A stretch of DNA of 64,000 bases from Halomonas sp. 25-S5. GTDB taxonomy: Bacteria > Pseudomonadota > Gammaproteobacteria > Pseudomonadales > Halomonadaceae. Location: the NCBI RefSeq assembly GCF_029889845.1, contig NZ_JARANV010000002.1:124001-188000 (forward strand), written 5' to 3'. A program made the position numbers and the translations under genes. Of this stretch, positions 33,320 to 45,396 are shown piece after piece. Each line of letters starts with the position of its first letter. The stretch's first letter is position 1. Under the pieces are notes generated by a model, which saw only the letters and a program-made list of their open reading frames with translations, searched no databases and was not told the DNA's origin.

Positions 33320-34854
33320 CAGAGGGTCTCCTCGGCAAGCGCGGGACGACGCAGGTGCCAGTCGGTGGCCTGCTGGAACTGGTGGGCGACGTTGAGCAGC
33401 CGCGCCTCGGCGAAGTGGGTGCCCAGTATCTGCAGGCCCACGGGGCGGCCTTCCGCAGGGCGGCGTTCCGTGGGGCGGCCTTCCGCGGGGCGGCCTTCCG
33501 TGGGGCGGCCTTCCGCGGGGCGATGGCCCACGAAGCCGGCCGGCACGCTGATGCCGGGGATGCCCGCCAGATTGATGGCGATGGTGTAGATGTCCTGCAG
33601 GTACATCGAGACCGGGTCCTTCTTCGCCCCCAGGTCGAAGGCCGGGGTCGGCGAGGCCGGCCCCATCAGCACGTCGACCTCGTCGAAGGCGTCGAGGAAG
33701 TCCTGGCGGATCAGCCGGCGGACCTGCTGGGCCTTCTTGTAGTAGGCATCGAAGAAGCCCTCGGAGAGGGTGTGGGTGCCCATCAGGATGCGCCGCTTGA
33801 CCTCCTCGCCGAAGCCCTCGGCCCGCGAGCGCTTGTAGAGGTCGGTCAGGTCGGCGGGGGCGTCGCAGCGGTGGCCGAAGCGCACGCCGTCATAGCGCGC
33901 CAGGTTGGACGAGGCCTCCGCCGGGGCGATGACGTAGTAGGCCGGGATGGCGTAGTGGGTGTGCGGCAGGCTGACCTCGCGCACCGTGGCGCCCAGCGAC
34001 TCGTAGACGCGGATCGCCTCGCGCACGGCGCCCTCCACCGCGGGGTCGAGGCCGTCGCCGAAGTATTCCCGGGGCAGGCCGATCTTCAGCCCGGCCAGGG
34101 GGGCGTCGAGCTCCTCGGTGTAGTCGGGCACGCCGCGGGCCACGCTGGTGGAGTCGCGCGGGTCATGGCCGGCGATGGCGCCGAGCAGGCGGGCGCAGTC
34201 CTCGGCGCTGCGTGCCATGGGGCCGGCCTGGTCGAGGCTCGAGGCATAGGCGATGATGCCGTAGCGCGAGACCCGTCCGTAGGTGGGCTTGAGGCCGGTG
34301 ATGCCGCAGAAGGCGGCCGGCTGGCGGATCGAGCCGCCGGTGTCGGTGCCCATGGCGGCGGGTACCAGGCCCGCGGCCACGGCGGCGGCGCTGCCCCCGG
34401 AGCTGCCGCCCGGCACGGCGTCCCGGTCCCAGGGATTCTGCACTGGCCCGAAGAAGCTGTTCTCGTTGGAGGAGCCCATGGCGAACTCGTCCATGTTGGT
34501 CTTGCCCAGGCTCACGGTGCCGGCGGCCTTGAGCTTCTCGACCACGGTGGCGTCGTAGGGGGCGACGAAGTTGTCGAGCATCTTCGACCCGGCACTGGTC
34601 TTGACGCCCGTGGTGCAGAAGAGGTCCTTGAGCGCCAGGGGGACGCCGGTCAGCGGGCCGGCCTCGCCGGCGGCGCGGGCGGCATCGGCACGGTCGGCGG
34701 TTGCCAGGGCCTGCTCGGCGGTCACGGTGATAAAGCTGTTGAGGCCGCCGTCGAGGTGGTCGATGCGCGCGAGCAGCGCCTGGGTGAGCTCGCGGCTGGA
34801 GAACTCACCGGTCGCGAGGCCGGTGGCGAGTTCCGTCAGAGTCTTGTCATGCAT
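33319..34854 (-). CDS. gatA: Aspartyl/glutamyl-tRNA amidotransferase subunit A, with internal pentapeptide repeat
   Basis: A 511-residue amidase-family subunit that releases ammonia from glutamine for the GatCAB reaction. Catalytic Ser-cis-Ser-Lys: KDLFCT for the lysine, [14 protein letters not shown] for the nucleophile region, and [10 protein letters not shown]. The start at 34854 (MHDKTL) fits the family; an open frame upstream is not similar. Oddity: where homologues read about AGF..GLPVGLQ, this protein inserts about 25 residues of alternating [10 protein letters not shown] pentapeptides, encoded by five 15-bp tandem units at 33442-33516. It lies near the C-terminal end of the amidase fold, between strands, and keeps the frame. 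Confidence 0.95.
   Translation of the reverse strand: MHDKTLTELATGLATGEFSSRELTQALLARIDHLDGGLNSFITVTAEQALATADRADAARAAGEAGPLTGVPLALKDLFCTTGVKTSAGSKMLDNFVAPYDATVVEKLKAAGTVSLGKTNMDEFAMGSSNENSFFGPVQNPWDRDAVPGGSSGGSAAAVAAGLVPAAMGTDTGGSIRQPAAFCGITGLKPTYGRVSRYGIIAYASSLDQAGPMARSAEDCARLLGAIAGHDPRDSTSVARGVPDYTEELDAPLAGLKIGLPREYFGDGLDPAVEGAVREAIRVYESLGATVREVSLPHTHYAIPAYYVIAPAEASSNLARYDGVRFGHRCDAPADLTDLYKRSRAEGFGEEVKRRILMGTHTLSEGFFDAYYKKAQQVRRLIRQDFLDAFDEVDVLMGPASPTPAFDLGAKKDPVSMYLQDIYTIAINLAGIPGISVPAGFVGHRPAEGRPTEGRPAEGRPTERRPAEGRPVGLQILGTHFAEARLLNVAHQFQQATDWHLRRPALAEETL
33442..33516. repeat. Five in-frame 15-bp tandem repeats inside gatA
   Basis: Units of GGGGCGGCCTTCCGC start at 33442, 33457, 33472, 33487 and 33502, with one to three mismatches; the third, fourth and fifth are almost identical, alternating C or T at the last base. 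Each unit codes (minus strand) for a pentapeptide such as PAEGR or PTEGR. The array continues partially into 33517-33522. Confidence 0.9.
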
Positions 34855-34905
34855 GGGCCCTGGGCTCCGTGATGGCTTGCCGGAAACGGATGGGAGTGGC
34901 ACGGG

Positions 34906-35193
34906 TCATTCGACGACCCGCGGGACCAGGTAGAGGCCCTGCTCCACCGCCGGGGCGCAGCGCTGGAAGCGGTCGCGCTGGTCGGTCTCGGTGACCTCGT
35001 CGGCGCGCAGCCGCTGGGTGGTCTCCAGGGGGTGGGCCAGCGGTGCGACCCCCTCGGTGTCCAGGGTCTGGAGCTGGTCGACCATCGCCAGGATGCGGCC
35101 CAGGTCGTCCAGGTAGTGGGCGGCCTCGTGATCGTCCAGGCCGAGCCGGGCCAGGTGGGCGGCCCTGAGAACGTCTGCGTGTTCAAGCGCCAT
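34906..35193 (-). CDS. gatC: Aspartyl/glutamyl-tRNA amidotransferase subunit C
   Basis: A 95-residue subunit that stabilises GatA-GatB. Family signs: [30 protein letters not shown] and the proline-rich latter part ([13 protein letters not shown]). The start at 35193 gives the normal length; the upstream open frame is spurious. It is the first gene of gatCAB, with 51 bases to gatA, and is divergent from mreB across 181 bases that should hold both promoters. Confidence 0.95.
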   Translation of the reverse strand: MALEHADVLRAAHLARLGLDDHEAAHYLDDLGRILAMVDQLQTLDTEGVAPLAHPLETTQRLRADEVTETDQRDRFQRCAPAVEQGLYLVPRVVE

Positions 35194-35233
35194 GATCGGA
35201 TGTCCTCGACAGGGAGTGGAGTCTGGGAAATGA

Positions 35234-36412
<1,179 letters not shown>

Positions 36413-36470
36413 CCCGGGGGGACGCCCTATCAAGCCGCTGTTCTCGCATGGACCGCTGCCGGGCTATCGC

Positions 36471-37343
36471 ATGCTGTTGTGCGTGATCCTGGCGTCGGCG
36501 CTGATGTTCGTCGACACGCGCTTCACCCGCATGGAGCCCGTGCGGACCCAGCTCTCGACCCTGGTGGCGCCCGTTCAGTGGCTGGTCAGCCTGCCCAGCG
36601 ATGTCCTCAACTGGGCCTCGCTGGCACTCTCCGACCAGCGCGCCCTGGTGGACGAGAACCGTCGCCTGCGCAAGCAGATACTGACGCTGTCGCATCGGGT
36701 GCAGCGCATGGCGAGCCTCACCGCCGAGAACGTGCGGCTGCGGGAACTGCTCGCGGCCACCCGCCAGCGCGACATGCCCTACATCACCGCCGAGCTGCTG
36801 TCGCTCGACCCCGACCCCTTCACCCACCAGATGGTCATCGACCGTGGCCGCCGAGACGGTGTCTACGTCGGCCAGCCGGTGCTGGATGCCTCGGGGCTGG
36901 TCGGCCAGATCACCGCCACCTCGGCCTATTCCAGCCGGGTACTGCTGCTGGCCGATGCCAGCCATGCCCTGCCGGTGCAGATCAATCGCAACGGGCTGCG
37001 CTTCATCCTCCAGGGGGCGGGTAGCTACGATGCCCTCAACGTCATGCATGTGCCTGACACCGCCGACATCCGCGAGGGCGACCTGCTGACCACCTCGGGG
37101 CTGGGCGAGCGCTTCCCGCCGGGCTACCCGGTGGCCAGGGTCTCGGCGGTGGTCCATGACCCGGGCGAGCCCTTCGCCCGGGTCACCGCCGCGCCGGTGG
37201 CACAGCTGCAGCGCTCACGGCACTTTCTGCTGCTGTTTCCGCCCGCGCCGCCCGCCGCCCCCCCCGAGGGCGAACTGGCTGCCCCGGCCCTCGAGGCGGC
37301 CCGTCGCACCGGCACGGCGGCGGCCGACGAGGAGACGCCCTGA
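36471..37343 (+). CDS. mreC: Rod-shape determining protein MreC (start uncertain)
   Basis: A bitopic membrane protein that links MreB to the periplasmic wall machinery. With ATG 36471 it is 290 residues: membrane segment about 2-17, a coiled coil (about 55-100), then the two beta-barrel domains (TAELLSLDPDPFTHQMVIDRG, GQPVLDASGLVGQI) and a low-complexity alanine/proline tail. Homologues begin about 15 residues earlier with a segment like IKPLFSxGP. That segment is encoded here in frame at 36429-36470 (IKPLFSHGPLPGYR), but no ATG, GTG or TTG precedes it between 36375 and 36429. A rare start (ATC 36429, or ATT 36408 at the mreB stop) or a sequence error are possibilities. Confidence 0.9.
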   Translation: MLLCVILASALMFVDTRFTRMEPVRTQLSTLVAPVQWLVSLPSDVLNWASLALSDQRALVDENRRLRKQILTLSHRVQRMASLTAENVRLRELLAATRQRDMPYITAELLSLDPDPFTHQMVIDRGRRDGVYVGQPVLDASGLVGQITATSAYSSRVLLLADASHALPVQINRNGLRFILQGAGSYDALNVMHVPDTADIREGDLLTTSGLGERFPPGYPVARVSAVVHDPGEPFARVTAAPVAQLQRSRHFLLLFPPAPPAAPPEGELAAPALEAARRTGTAAADEETP

Positions 37344-37831
37344 TGGCCACATTCCCGCCCGCCAACCTGCTGTGGATCTGGGTGACCCTGCTGCTGGCCC
37401 TGTGCCTGCAGGTGATGCCGCTGGCCGATGGCTGGCAGGTGTGGCGCCCCGACTGGCTGGGGCTGATGCTGATCTACTGGTGCATGCGCGAGCCGCTGCG
37501 GGTCGGCGTCTTCCACGGCTTCGTGCTGGGCCTTCTGGTGGATCTCATCGAGGGCGCGCCGCTGGGACAGAATGCCCTGCTGCTGTCGCTGCTGGCCTTC
37601 CTCTGCGCGCTGGTCTATGCGCGCTTCCGGGCCTATTCGCTGGTCCAGCAGGCGGTGCTGATCTTCGTGCTGCTGGGCATGGTCCAGCTGGCCGAACAGT
37701 GGCTCAGGGCCCTGTTCGGGCCCTTCTCGATGCACCTCTCCTTCCTGCTCTCCGCGCTGATCGGGGCCGTGCTCTGGCCCTGGTTTACCACCCTGTTCGT
37801 GGCGCTGGGCCGCCGCCTCGCCGGCAACTGA
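37343..37831 (+). CDS. mreD: Rod-shape determining protein MreD
   Basis: A 162-residue inner-membrane protein with about five membrane segments, part of the elongasome. The ATG overlaps the mreC stop (TGATG). Family features: [27 protein letters not shown] early, [21 protein letters not shown], and a conserved short cytoplasmic tail. It closes mreBCD; maf follows after 28 bases. Confidence 0.93.
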   Translation: MATFPPANLLWIWVTLLLALCLQVMPLADGWQVWRPDWLGLMLIYWCMREPLRVGVFHGFVLGLLVDLIEGAPLGQNALLLSLLAFLCALVYARFRAYSLVQQAVLIFVLLGMVQLAEQWLRALFGPFSMHLSFLLSALIGAVLWPWFTTLFVALGRRLAGN

Positions 37832-37859
37832 CCCTCATGCCCCCCGCTCCGGAGCTGCC

Positions 37860-38465
37860 ATGACCCCCGACACCGTGCTGTGCCTGGCCTCGGCCTCGCC
37901 GCGTCGTCGCGACCTGCTCGCTTCGATCGGCGTGGTGGTGGAGGTGCGCCCCGTGGACATCGACGAGACCCCGAGATCCGGCGAGGCGGCGCACGACTAT
38001 GTGCTCCGCCTGGCCCGGGAGAAGGCGCTGGCCGGTGCCTGCCTCTCCGCGCACCCCGCCCTGGGCTCGGATACCGCCGTGGTGTGCGACGGCGCGATCC
38101 TCGGCAAGCCGGCGGGGCGCGAGCAGGCCGCGGCCATGCTGCGGGGGCTATCCGGTCGTGCCCACGAGGTACTCACCGGCGTGGCGGTCACTGGCCCCGC
38201 CGGGCTGCTGACGGCCTGCGTGACCACCCGCGTCTTCATGCGCGCGATCACCGCCGCCGAGCTTACCGCCTACTGGGCCACCGGGGAGCCGGCGGACAAG
38301 GCCGGCGGCTATGCCATCCAGGGCCTGGCCGCGGTGTTCGTCGAGCACATCGAGGGCAGCCACTCGGCGGTGGTGGGGCTGCCGCTCTTCGAGACCGCCG
38401 AGCTGCTGGCCCGGCAGGGCGTGCCGCTCTGGAACGGGGCTCTCCCGAGCGGGCCTATGTCATAA
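37860..38465 (+). CDS. maf: Maf-family nucleotide pyrophosphatase
   Basis: A 201-residue house-cleaning pyrophosphatase that hydrolyses non-canonical or modified nucleoside triphosphates. Family motifs: [16 protein letters not shown] at the N-terminus, the catalytic-aspartate segment [10 protein letters not shown], and [30 protein letters not shown]. The substrate subclass (dTTP/UTP versus 7-methyl-GTP) is not resolved by eye. It stands between mreD and rng, a conserved arrangement in gammaproteobacteria. Confidence 0.94.
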   Translation: MTPDTVLCLASASPRRRDLLASIGVVVEVRPVDIDETPRSGEAAHDYVLRLAREKALAGACLSAHPALGSDTAVVCDGAILGKPAGREQAAAMLRGLSGRAHEVLTGVAVTGPAGLLTACVTTRVFMRAITAAELTAYWATGEPADKAGGYAIQGLAAVFVEHIEGSHSAVVGLPLFETAELLARQGVPLWNGALPSGPMS

Positions 38466-38498
38466 TGGTGGCAGACTTTTCTGGACAAGGATTTCCGC

Positions 38499-39962
38499 AT
38501 GAGCGGTGAAGTACTCATCAACCTGACGCCGATGGAAACCCGTGTCGCCGTGGTGGAGAACGGCGTGCTGCAGGAGGCCTTCATCGAGCGGGCCCGACGC
38601 CGTGGCATCGTCGGCAACATCTACAAGGGCAAGGTGGTACGCGTGCTGCCGGGCATGCAGGCCGCCTTCGTCGACATCGGCCTGGACCGTGCCGCCTTCA
38701 TTCATGCCCACGAGGTGATGCCTTCCGGCACCCCGGCCGACGAGCAGGTCTCCATCGCGGCGCTGCTGCATGAGGGCCAGGCCCTGGTGGTGCAGGTGAC
38801 CAAGGACCCGATCGGCTCCAAGGGGGCGCGGCTGACCACCCATCTCTCGGTGCCCTCGCGCTACCTGGTCTACATGCCCGATTCGCCCCACCACGGGGTC
38901 TCCCAGCGCATCGAGGACGAGATGGAGCGCGAGCGCCTGCGCGGCCTGGTCGAGGCGGCCGGCACCGAGCAGCAGCTGGAGGTGACCGGCGGCTTCATCG
39001 TGCGCACCGCCGCCGAGGGCGTCGGCGTCGAGGAACTCGCCGCCGACATGCACTTCCTGCTGCGTCTGTGGCGGCGGGTCAGCGAGCGCAAGGTGACCGC
39101 GCCGGCCCCCGGTGTGGTCTACGACGACCTCCCCCTGTTCATGCGCACCCTGCGCGACGTCATGCGCGACGATATCGAGAAGGTGCGCATCGACTCCCGG
39201 GAAAATTACGTCAAGCTGATCGAGTTTGCCGAGGAGTTCATGCCTGCGGCGGTGGAGCGTATCGAGCACTATGCCGGCGAGCGGCCGATCTTCGACCTGT
39301 TCAGCGTCGAGGACGAGATCCAGAAGGCGCTGGGGCGCAAGGTGCAGCTCAAGTCGGGCGGGTATCTGGTCATCGACCCCACCGAGGCGATGACCACCAT
39401 CGACGTCAACACCGGCGGCTACGTGGGCCATCGCAACCTCGAGGAGACGATCTTCAAGACCAACCTCGAGGCCGCCACCGCGATCGCCCGCCAGCTGCGG
39501 CTGCGCAACCTCGGCGGCATCATCATCATCGACTTCATCGACATGGATGACACCGAGCATCAGCGTCAGGTGCTGCGCATGCTCGAGAAGTCGCTGGAGC
39601 GCGATCACGCCAAGACCAAGTGTACCGGCGTCACCGAGCTGGGCCTCGTCCAGCTGACCCGCAAGCGCACCCGGGAGAGCCTGGAGCAGACGCTGTGCGA
39701 GCCCTGTCCGACCTGTGCGGGCCGCGGCACGCTCAAGACCCCGGAGTCGGTCTGCTACGAGGTCTTCCGCGAGATCCTGCGCGAGGACCGGGCCTACAGT
39801 GCCGAGACCTATGCCGTGCTGGCCTCCCAGGCGGTGGTGGATCGCCTGCTCGACGAGGAGTCCGCCGCGGTGGCCGACCTGGAAGAGTTCATTGGCAAGC
39901 CGATCCGCTTCCAGGTGGAGATCCACTACTCCCAGGAGCAGTACGACATCGTGCTGATGTGA
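38499..39962 (+). CDS. rng: Ribonuclease G
   Basis: A 487-residue endoribonuclease of the RNase E/G family, without the long RNase E C-terminal scaffold. An S1 domain (about residues 35-125; IVGNIYKGKVVRVLPGMQAAFVDIG) is followed by the catalytic core: VIDPTEAMTTIDVNTG with the first catalytic aspartate and IIIDFIDMDDTEHQ with the second, then the zinc-link CEPCPTCAGRG. It trims the 5' end of 16S rRNA and some mRNAs. ATG 38499 has AAGGAT upstream. It is four bases from yhdP. Confidence 0.97.
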   Translation: MSGEVLINLTPMETRVAVVENGVLQEAFIERARRRGIVGNIYKGKVVRVLPGMQAAFVDIGLDRAAFIHAHEVMPSGTPADEQVSIAALLHEGQALVVQVTKDPIGSKGARLTTHLSVPSRYLVYMPDSPHHGVSQRIEDEMERERLRGLVEAAGTEQQLEVTGGFIVRTAAEGVGVEELAADMHFLLRLWRRVSERKVTAPAPGVVYDDLPLFMRTLRDVMRDDIEKVRIDSRENYVKLIEFAEEFMPAAVERIEHYAGERPIFDLFSVEDEIQKALGRKVQLKSGGYLVIDPTEAMTTIDVNTGGYVGHRNLEETIFKTNLEAATAIARQLRLRNLGGIIIIDFIDMDDTEHQRQVLRMLEKSLERDHAKTKCTGVTELGLVQLTRKRTRESLEQTLCEPCPTCAGRGTLKTPESVCYEVFREILREDRAYSAETYAVLASQAVVDRLLDEESAAVADLEEFIGKPIRFQVEIHYSQEQYDIVLM

Positions 39963-39966
39963 GCCC

Positions 39967-42900
39967 ATGTCCTTGACCCGCCTGGTCTCTCGCTGGCTGT
40001 TGACCCTGGTGGCGCTGCTGCTGTCGCTGCTGGCGGTGCTGACCCTGATGCTGCGCCTGCTGCCGGTGCTGCTCGAGGAGCAGGCGCCGCGACTGGAGCG
40101 CCTGCTCTCGGCGCGCTTCAATGCGGTGGTCGAGCTGGACGAGTTGACGGTTGGTCTGCAGCGGCTGGATCCGCACCTGGCGATCGACGACCTGCTGATC
40201 CGCTCCCGGGAGGGGCTGGGGCATGTCCCCTTGCTCGAGGTGAAGCGGGCGCAGCTGCGCCTGGACAGCCTCGCCAGCCTGGCCGCCGGGGTGCCCCTGG
40301 TGGCTGATGCCCGGGTACAGGGCGTGACCGTGCACCTCTACCAGGATCCGGCCGGACGCTGGCACTGGCCAGCGCCCGCGGAGCTTCCCCCCGAGCTGGT
40401 GCCCGAGGCCGCCTTCGACCTCGATCGCCTCGACTTCTGGGTCGGCATGTTGCTGCGCCAGAGTGCCTGGGTCGAGGACGTCAGCCTGGTGCTGCATGGC
40501 CGCAAGGAGCGTGCCGTGCTCAAGGCGCCGCGCCTGGTGATGACCGGGGACGCGCGCCGCACCCACCTGGAGGGCGAGGTGCTGGTGGAGGGGCAGCGGG
40601 GGCAGGCCATCCGGGCGGTGATGGAACTGGTCCCCGGGCCCTCGGGACTGCGCGACTTCAGCGCGGCCCTGCAGGCCGAGATGCGCCTGGACAGCCTGCT
40701 GGGGCTGTCCGAGGTGCTGGGTTATGGCGACGCCCTGCGCCTGGAGGCCGCCAGCGGCGAGGCGCGCCTCTGGGGCCGCTGGCATCGGGGCGCCCTGGCC
40801 GACCTGCGCCTCGACATCGAGGCCCCCCTGCTGGCCCTCGCCCAGCCCGAGTCCGCCGCCGACGAGACGTCACCGTCGGCCATCGTGCTTAACCGAGTGA
40901 CGGCCCGCGGCCAGTGGCTGCGCGAGGCGTCGGGCTGGCAGGGCTGGCTCGAGGGCGATGCGCGCAGCGCCGACTGGGCCCGCCCCGAGGGAGATGGCGA
41001 AGCAGCAGCCACCGGGCCGGCCGTGCCTCGCTACTGGCATGTTCGCAGCCGCGACGATGGCTGGTGGCTCAACACCAGCGAGTTTGACCTCGGGGCCCTG
41101 GCCGCCTGGCGCGACCGGCTGCCACTGCCCGAGGCCCTGGCGCGGGTGCTCGACAGCCTGGACCCGCGCGGACGGGTCACCGCCCTGGGGCTGGGCCGGG
41201 AGGGCGGCGACTGGATCGCCCGGGCCTCGGCAACCGAGGTGGCGGTGTCCCCCTGGCAGCACGCCCCCGGGGGCGGCCCCCTGGATGTCTGGGTGACCTC
41301 GCGGGGCCTCAGAGGCCACGTCGAGTTCGCCGGCCGCGACAGCCGGCTGCACTTTCCGCGGGTGTTCGGCGCGCCCATGGCGCTCTCCCGGGCCAGCGGC
41401 GTGATCGACTGGGCCTACGATGGCCCGCGCAGCTTCGTCAGCGGGCGCGAGCTCGAGGTCGTCTGGAACGGGGCAACGGTCGAGGGAGGCTTCGGGCTGT
41501 CGGTGGGCGGTGGCCAGCGCGGCGGCTTCGGTCTCCAGCTCGACTTCCGCGAGGTGGACGCCGTCGACACTCCCCTGATCGACTGGCTGCCGGTGGGCGT
41601 GCTGGGGCCGGAGCTCGCCGACTGGCTGGCCGGCGGGCTGGCCGGCCGGGTGCCCGAGGGCTCACTGCGCCTCCATGTGCCCTTGAGCGGTGAAGGCGAG
41701 CAGACCTCGCCATCCCTGCAACTGGACCTGGCCGTGGAGGAGGGTCGCCTGCCCTTCGCGCCCGGCTGGCCGGCCCTCGAGGAGGTCAGCGGGCGCCTGC
41801 GGATGGAAGACGGGACCCTGACGGCGGAGGTGGACCGCGCCGAGAGCCTGGGGGTCGAGGCGCGTGCCGGCGAGGTGCGCCTGGCGGACGAGCGTCTGGA
41901 GGTGAATGGCGAGCTCGAGGCCTCGGCCGCGGCGCTGCGCCGCTACCTGCTGGCGCTGCCCGTCGAGGGGATGGCGGCGGTGGAGGACTGGCAGGGCGAG
42001 GGCCGAGCGTCTGGTACCCTGGACCTGTCGCTGACCCTGGGCGAGCCCGAGTCCCTGGCCCTGGACATCGCCACCGAGGCGGACTTCCCGAGGCTCGTCC
42101 ATGCCCCCTTGCAGCTGGTGTTCCGCGATCTCCAGGGCCCGCTCGCCTGGCATCAGCGCGGCGAGGAGGGCGGCCTTGAGGGGCGCCTGGCCGGGCGACT
42201 GCTGGGCGGGCCCGTGACCAGCGAGATCGACACCCTGGCCGGCGGGCTCGACCTCGCCGGCACGGCCAAAGTTCAGGCCATCGCCGAGTGGAGTGGCATG
42301 CCGGGCCTCGGCGGCCTGATGGAGGGCCAGCTGCCCTGGCAGGGGCGCCTGGCGATCGGCGACCAGGGCGCCTCGCTGCGCCTCGACAGTGGCCTGGAGG
42401 GGCTGGCGATCTCCCTGCCCGAGCCGTTGGGCAAGCGCCGCGAGGCACGCCTCCCCTTGCAACTGACCTTCGATCTGGCCCAGGGCCGCCTCGATGGCCG
42501 CCTGGGCGACCGGCTGGGCCTGCGCTGGCGCGAGCTCGACGGTGGCGCCTCCGGGCAGGGACAGGCATGGCTGGGCCGCCGGCCGGACGCCTGGCCCCGC
42601 GGGCCCGGCTGGAGCGTCGCGGCCTATCAGCCGCGCCTGCCGGTGGCCGACTGGGCCCGTGCACTGTCGCCATTGATCGCCCAGAGCGGCCGCAGCCAGG
42701 GCGGCAGTGCCGGGCCGGCGGCGCTCTCCTCGCTAGCCATCGAGACCGACTGCCTGCAGGTCCAGTCACGCTGCCTGGGGTCGCTGGCCATGGAGGGCGG
42801 TGCCCGCGGCGGGGGCTGGGAACTTTCGCTGGATGGCAGCCTGGCCAGCGGGCACCTGTCGTATCGGCCCGCTCTGAGAGACTCCCTGGATATCACGCTG

Positions 42901-43821
42901 GAGCGGCTGGCGCTGGACGCCCTGGTACCGCCGGCCAGCGGCAGCGGCCGGCTGCTGGACGAGCTCGATGTGCCGCCCGAGGCGACCCCCCTGCCGGACG
43001 GCCTCGAATCCTTGCCCGACGGCCGGCTGCGGATCGCCGAGATCACCTGGCAGGGGCAGCGCCTCGGCCCCTTCAATGGGCGCTGGCGGTCGGCGGCCGA
43101 CCGGCTGGTGGTCGATCCCCTGGGTCTGACGCTGGGCCAGATCAGCGCCCATGGCAACCTGGTGTGGGAGGCGAGCGGGGCCGGGGACAGCCTGACCCGG
43201 GCACGGCTCGACCTGGATGGTCGGGACCTGGGCACTGCCCTGGCGGTGCTTGGCCAGCCGGTGGCCGTGCGCAGCGCCGAGACCCGGGTGACGAGCCAGC
43301 TGGCCTGGCCGGGGGCGCCCTGGCAGTTCGCCCTGGCCCGCTCCCGGGGCAGTCTCGAGGTGGCGCTGCGCGACGGGCGCTTCGTCAACATCGAGTCGCC
43401 CTCGGCGCGGGTCGTCGGCCTGCTCAACGTCGACAACCTGCTGCGTCGGCTGCGGCTCGATTTCTCCGATGTCACCGGCCAGGGGACCGCCTTCGATCGT
43501 GTCACCGGTGCCGCTACCCTGTATGGTGGAGTGCTGGAAACCCGCGGTCCGGTGGAGATCGAAGGGCCGGCGACCCGCTTCACCCTGGACGGCAGCGTCG
43601 ACCTGGCGCGTCGGGAACTCGACCAGCGCCTGGCCGTCACCGTCCCGGTGAGCAGCAACCTGCCGTTGGCGGCAGTGCTGGCCGGCGCCCCGGTGGTCGG
43701 CGGCGCCCTGTACCTCGCCGACAAGCTGTTCGGCGACGCCATCGACCGCGTGACCCGAATCCACTATCGCGTGCAGGGCCCCTGGACCTCGCCGCGGATC
43801 TCTCTGGAAAGTGCCGAATGA
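39967..43821 (+). CDS. yhdP: YhdP-family AsmA-like envelope protein
   Basis: A 1284-residue protein with an N-terminal membrane anchor (about residues 10-32) and a long periplasmic beta-rich domain. Family knowledge places YhdP with TamB and YdbH as bridge-like proteins moving phospholipid toward the outer membrane. Near the end the AsmA-like module is seen: [37 protein letters not shown] and [21 protein letters not shown] normal length for the family (about 1270). The stop overlaps tldD by four bases. It is part of the conserved rng-yhdP-tldD block. Confidence 0.93.
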   Translation: MSLTRLVSRWLLTLVALLLSLLAVLTLMLRLLPVLLEEQAPRLERLLSARFNAVVELDELTVGLQRLDPHLAIDDLLIRSREGLGHVPLLEVKRAQLRLDSLASLAAGVPLVADARVQGVTVHLYQDPAGRWHWPAPAELPPELVPEAAFDLDRLDFWVGMLLRQSAWVEDVSLVLHGRKERAVLKAPRLVMTGDARRTHLEGEVLVEGQRGQAIRAVMELVPGPSGLRDFSAALQAEMRLDSLLGLSEVLGYGDALRLEAASGEARLWGRWHRGALADLRLDIEAPLLALAQPESAADETSPSAIVLNRVTARGQWLREASGWQGWLEGDARSADWARPEGDGEAAATGPAVPRYWHVRSRDDGWWLNTSEFDLGALAAWRDRLPLPEALARVLDSLDPRGRVTALGLGREGGDWIARASATEVAVSPWQHAPGGGPLDVWVTSRGLRGHVEFAGRDSRLHFPRVFGAPMALSRASGVIDWAYDGPRSFVSGRELEVVWNGATVEGGFGLSVGGGQRGGFGLQLDFREVDAVDTPLIDWLPVGVLGPELADWLAGGLAGRVPEGSLRLHVPLSGEGEQTSPSLQLDLAVEEGRLPFAPGWPALEEVSGRLRMEDGTLTAEVDRAESLGVEARAGEVRLADERLEVNGELEASAAALRRYLLALPVEGMAAVEDWQGEGRASGTLDLSLTLGEPESLALDIATEADFPRLVHAPLQLVFRDLQGPLAWHQRGEEGGLEGRLAGRLLGGPVTSEIDTLAGGLDLAGTAKVQAIAEWSGMPGLGGLMEGQLPWQGRLAIGDQGASLRLDSGLEGLAISLPEPLGKRREARLPLQLTFDLAQGRLDGRLGDRLGLRWRELDGGASGQGQAWLGRRPDAWPRGPGWSVAAYQPRLPVADWARALSPLIAQSGRSQGGSAGPAALSSLAIETDCLQVQSRCLGSLAMEGGARGGGWELSLDGSLASGHLSYRPALRDSLDITLERLALDALVPPASGSGRLLDELDVPPEATPLPDGLESLPDGRLRIAEITWQGQRLGPFNGRWRSAADRLVVDPLGLTLGQISAHGNLVWEASGAGDSLTRARLDLDGRDLGTALAVLGQPVAVRSAETRVTSQLAWPGAPWQFALARSRGSLEVALRDGRFVNIESPSARVVGLLNVDNLLRRLRLDFSDVTGQGTAFDRVTGAATLYGGVLETRGPVEIEGPATRFTLDGSVDLARRELDQRLAVTVPVSSNLPLAAVLAGAPVVGGALYLADKLFGDAIDRVTRIHYRVQGPWTSPRISLESAE

Positions 43822-45272
43822 CATCACAGACTCACGCCATGCTCGACGAGGCCTCCGCTGTCCTGCTGACGCCCGGCGGCCTCGACCTCGCGGCCCTGGA
43901 TGACGGGCTGGGCCACGCCATGGGGCCGGGCATCGACTATGCCGACCTCTACTTCCAGCGCAGCTGGCACGAGGGCTGGGTGCTGGAGGACGGCGAGGTC
44001 AAGGAGGCCAGCTACAACATCGATGGTGGCGTCGGGGTGCGCGCCCTGGCCGGCGAGAAGACCGGCTTCGCCTATTCCAACCAGATCACCGTCGATGCCC
44101 TGGCCGAGACCGGACGCACTGCCGCCGGCATCGTGCGCCGCGGCGAGCGACGGGCGGCGGCGCCGGGCGTGGCCATGGCCAGCCAGGCCCGCTATGCCGG
44201 GGTCGATCCGCTTACCGGCCTCTCCGCCGAGGACAAGATCGCCATGCTCAAGCTCGCCGACCGGGTGGCCCGGGCGGCGGATCCCTCGGTGGCCCAGGTC
44301 AGCGCCTCGCTCACCGGAGTCCACGAGGTGGTGCTGGTGCGTGCAAGCGATGGCACCCTGGCGGCGGACATTCGCCCGCTGGTGCGCTTCAATGTCAGCG
44401 TGATCGCGGTGCGCAACGGACGCCGTGAACGGGGCAGCGCCGGCGGTGGCGGCCGCTATGCCATGGTGCGACTGCGCGACGAGAACGTCGCCGAGCGCTA
44501 TGCCAAGGAGGCGGTGCGCCAGGCACTGGTCAACCTGGAGGCCGTTGCGGCGCCGGCCGGCCAGATGCCGGTGGTGCTGGGCCCGGGCTGGCCGGGCATC
44601 CTGCTCCACGAGGCGGTGGGCCATGGCCTGGAGGGGGACTTCAATCGCAAGGGCAGCTCGGCCTTCGCCGGGCGGATCGGCCAGCGGGTCGCCTCACGCG
44701 GCGTCACCGTGGTCGACGATGCCACCCTCGACGACCGGCGCGGCTCGCTCTCCGTCGATGACGAAGGGACCCCGGGCCAGAGCACCACCCTGATCGAGGA
44801 CGGCATCCTGACCGGCTACATGCAGGACAAGCTCAATGCCCGGCTGATGGGCATGGCGCCGACCGGCAACGCGCGGCGCGAGTCGTTCGCCCACCTGCCG
44901 ATGCCGCGCATGACCAACACCTACATGCGCGCCGGCAACGATGACCCGGCGGACATCCTGAAGAGCGTGCGCCGCGGGATCTACGCGGTGAGCTTCGGCG
45001 GCGGCCAGGTGGACATCACCTCCGGAAAGTTCGTCTTCTCGGCAAGTGAGGCCTACCTGATCGAGGACGGCAAGATCACCGCGCCGGTCAAGGGGGCGAC
45101 CCTGATCGGCAACGGCCCCGAGGCCATGGGCCGGGTCTCGATGATCGGCCACGACATGGAACTCGACACCGGCATCGGCGTCTGCGGCAAGGAGGGGCAG
45201 GGCGTGCCGGTGGGCGTGGGACAGCCGACGCTCAAGCTCGACGAACTGACCGTGGGGGGAACCCAGTCATGA
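43818..45272 (+). CDS. tldD: Metalloprotease TldD
   Basis: A 484-residue metalloprotease subunit that works with PmbA (TldE) in degrading unfolded peptides and in microcin or antitoxin processing. The zinc motif [11 protein letters not shown] has H264, E265 and H269, and the C-terminal half carries [19 protein letters not shown] and [14 protein letters not shown]. The ATG at 43818 overlaps the yhdP stop; the frame is open well upstream through yhdP, but the N-terminus fits here. pmbA lies at 46021, separated by the yjgA gene on the other strand. Confidence 0.96.
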   Translation: MTSQTHAMLDEASAVLLTPGGLDLAALDDGLGHAMGPGIDYADLYFQRSWHEGWVLEDGEVKEASYNIDGGVGVRALAGEKTGFAYSNQITVDALAETGRTAAGIVRRGERRAAAPGVAMASQARYAGVDPLTGLSAEDKIAMLKLADRVARAADPSVAQVSASLTGVHEVVLVRASDGTLAADIRPLVRFNVSVIAVRNGRRERGSAGGGGRYAMVRLRDENVAERYAKEAVRQALVNLEAVAAPAGQMPVVLGPGWPGILLHEAVGHGLEGDFNRKGSSAFAGRIGQRVASRGVTVVDDATLDDRRGSLSVDDEGTPGQSTTLIEDGILTGYMQDKLNARLMGMAPTGNARRESFAHLPMPRMTNTYMRAGNDDPADILKSVRRGIYAVSFGGGQVDITSGKFVFSASEAYLIEDGKITAPVKGATLIGNGPEAMGRVSMIGHDMELDTGIGVCGKEGQGVPVGVGQPTLKLDELTVGGTQS

Positions 45273-45282
45273 CCCCTTCGGG

Positions 45283-45396
45283 GAGCTGTAAGCTGTAAGC
45301 TTGAAGAGCGCCGCTTCGCGGCTGGAAGCGGGAAGAAGTCATGGTTTGACGGGGCTTTGGTAACTTCCAGCTTCCGGCTTAAAGCTTCCAGCTTCA
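45283..45396. repeat. Heptamer-based intergenic repeat (REP-like)
   Basis: Left part: AGCTGTA, AGCTGTA, AGCTTGA in tandem (from 45284). Right part: CTTCCAG, CTTCCGG, CTTAAAG, CTTCCAG (from 45364), the reverse-complement kind of the same 7-bp pattern. Between is a GC hairpin-like core (GCCGCTTCGCGGC, 45310-45322) and a spacer. The element runs from just after the tldD stop to the yjgA stop. It resembles heptamer-bearing repetitive extragenic elements; copies elsewhere cannot be checked. Confidence 0.6.

Noticed and set aside
33442..33516. The tandem repeat considered as a CRISPR array
   Set aside because: Units abut directly with no spacers, stay in frame within gatA, and no cas gene is nearby.
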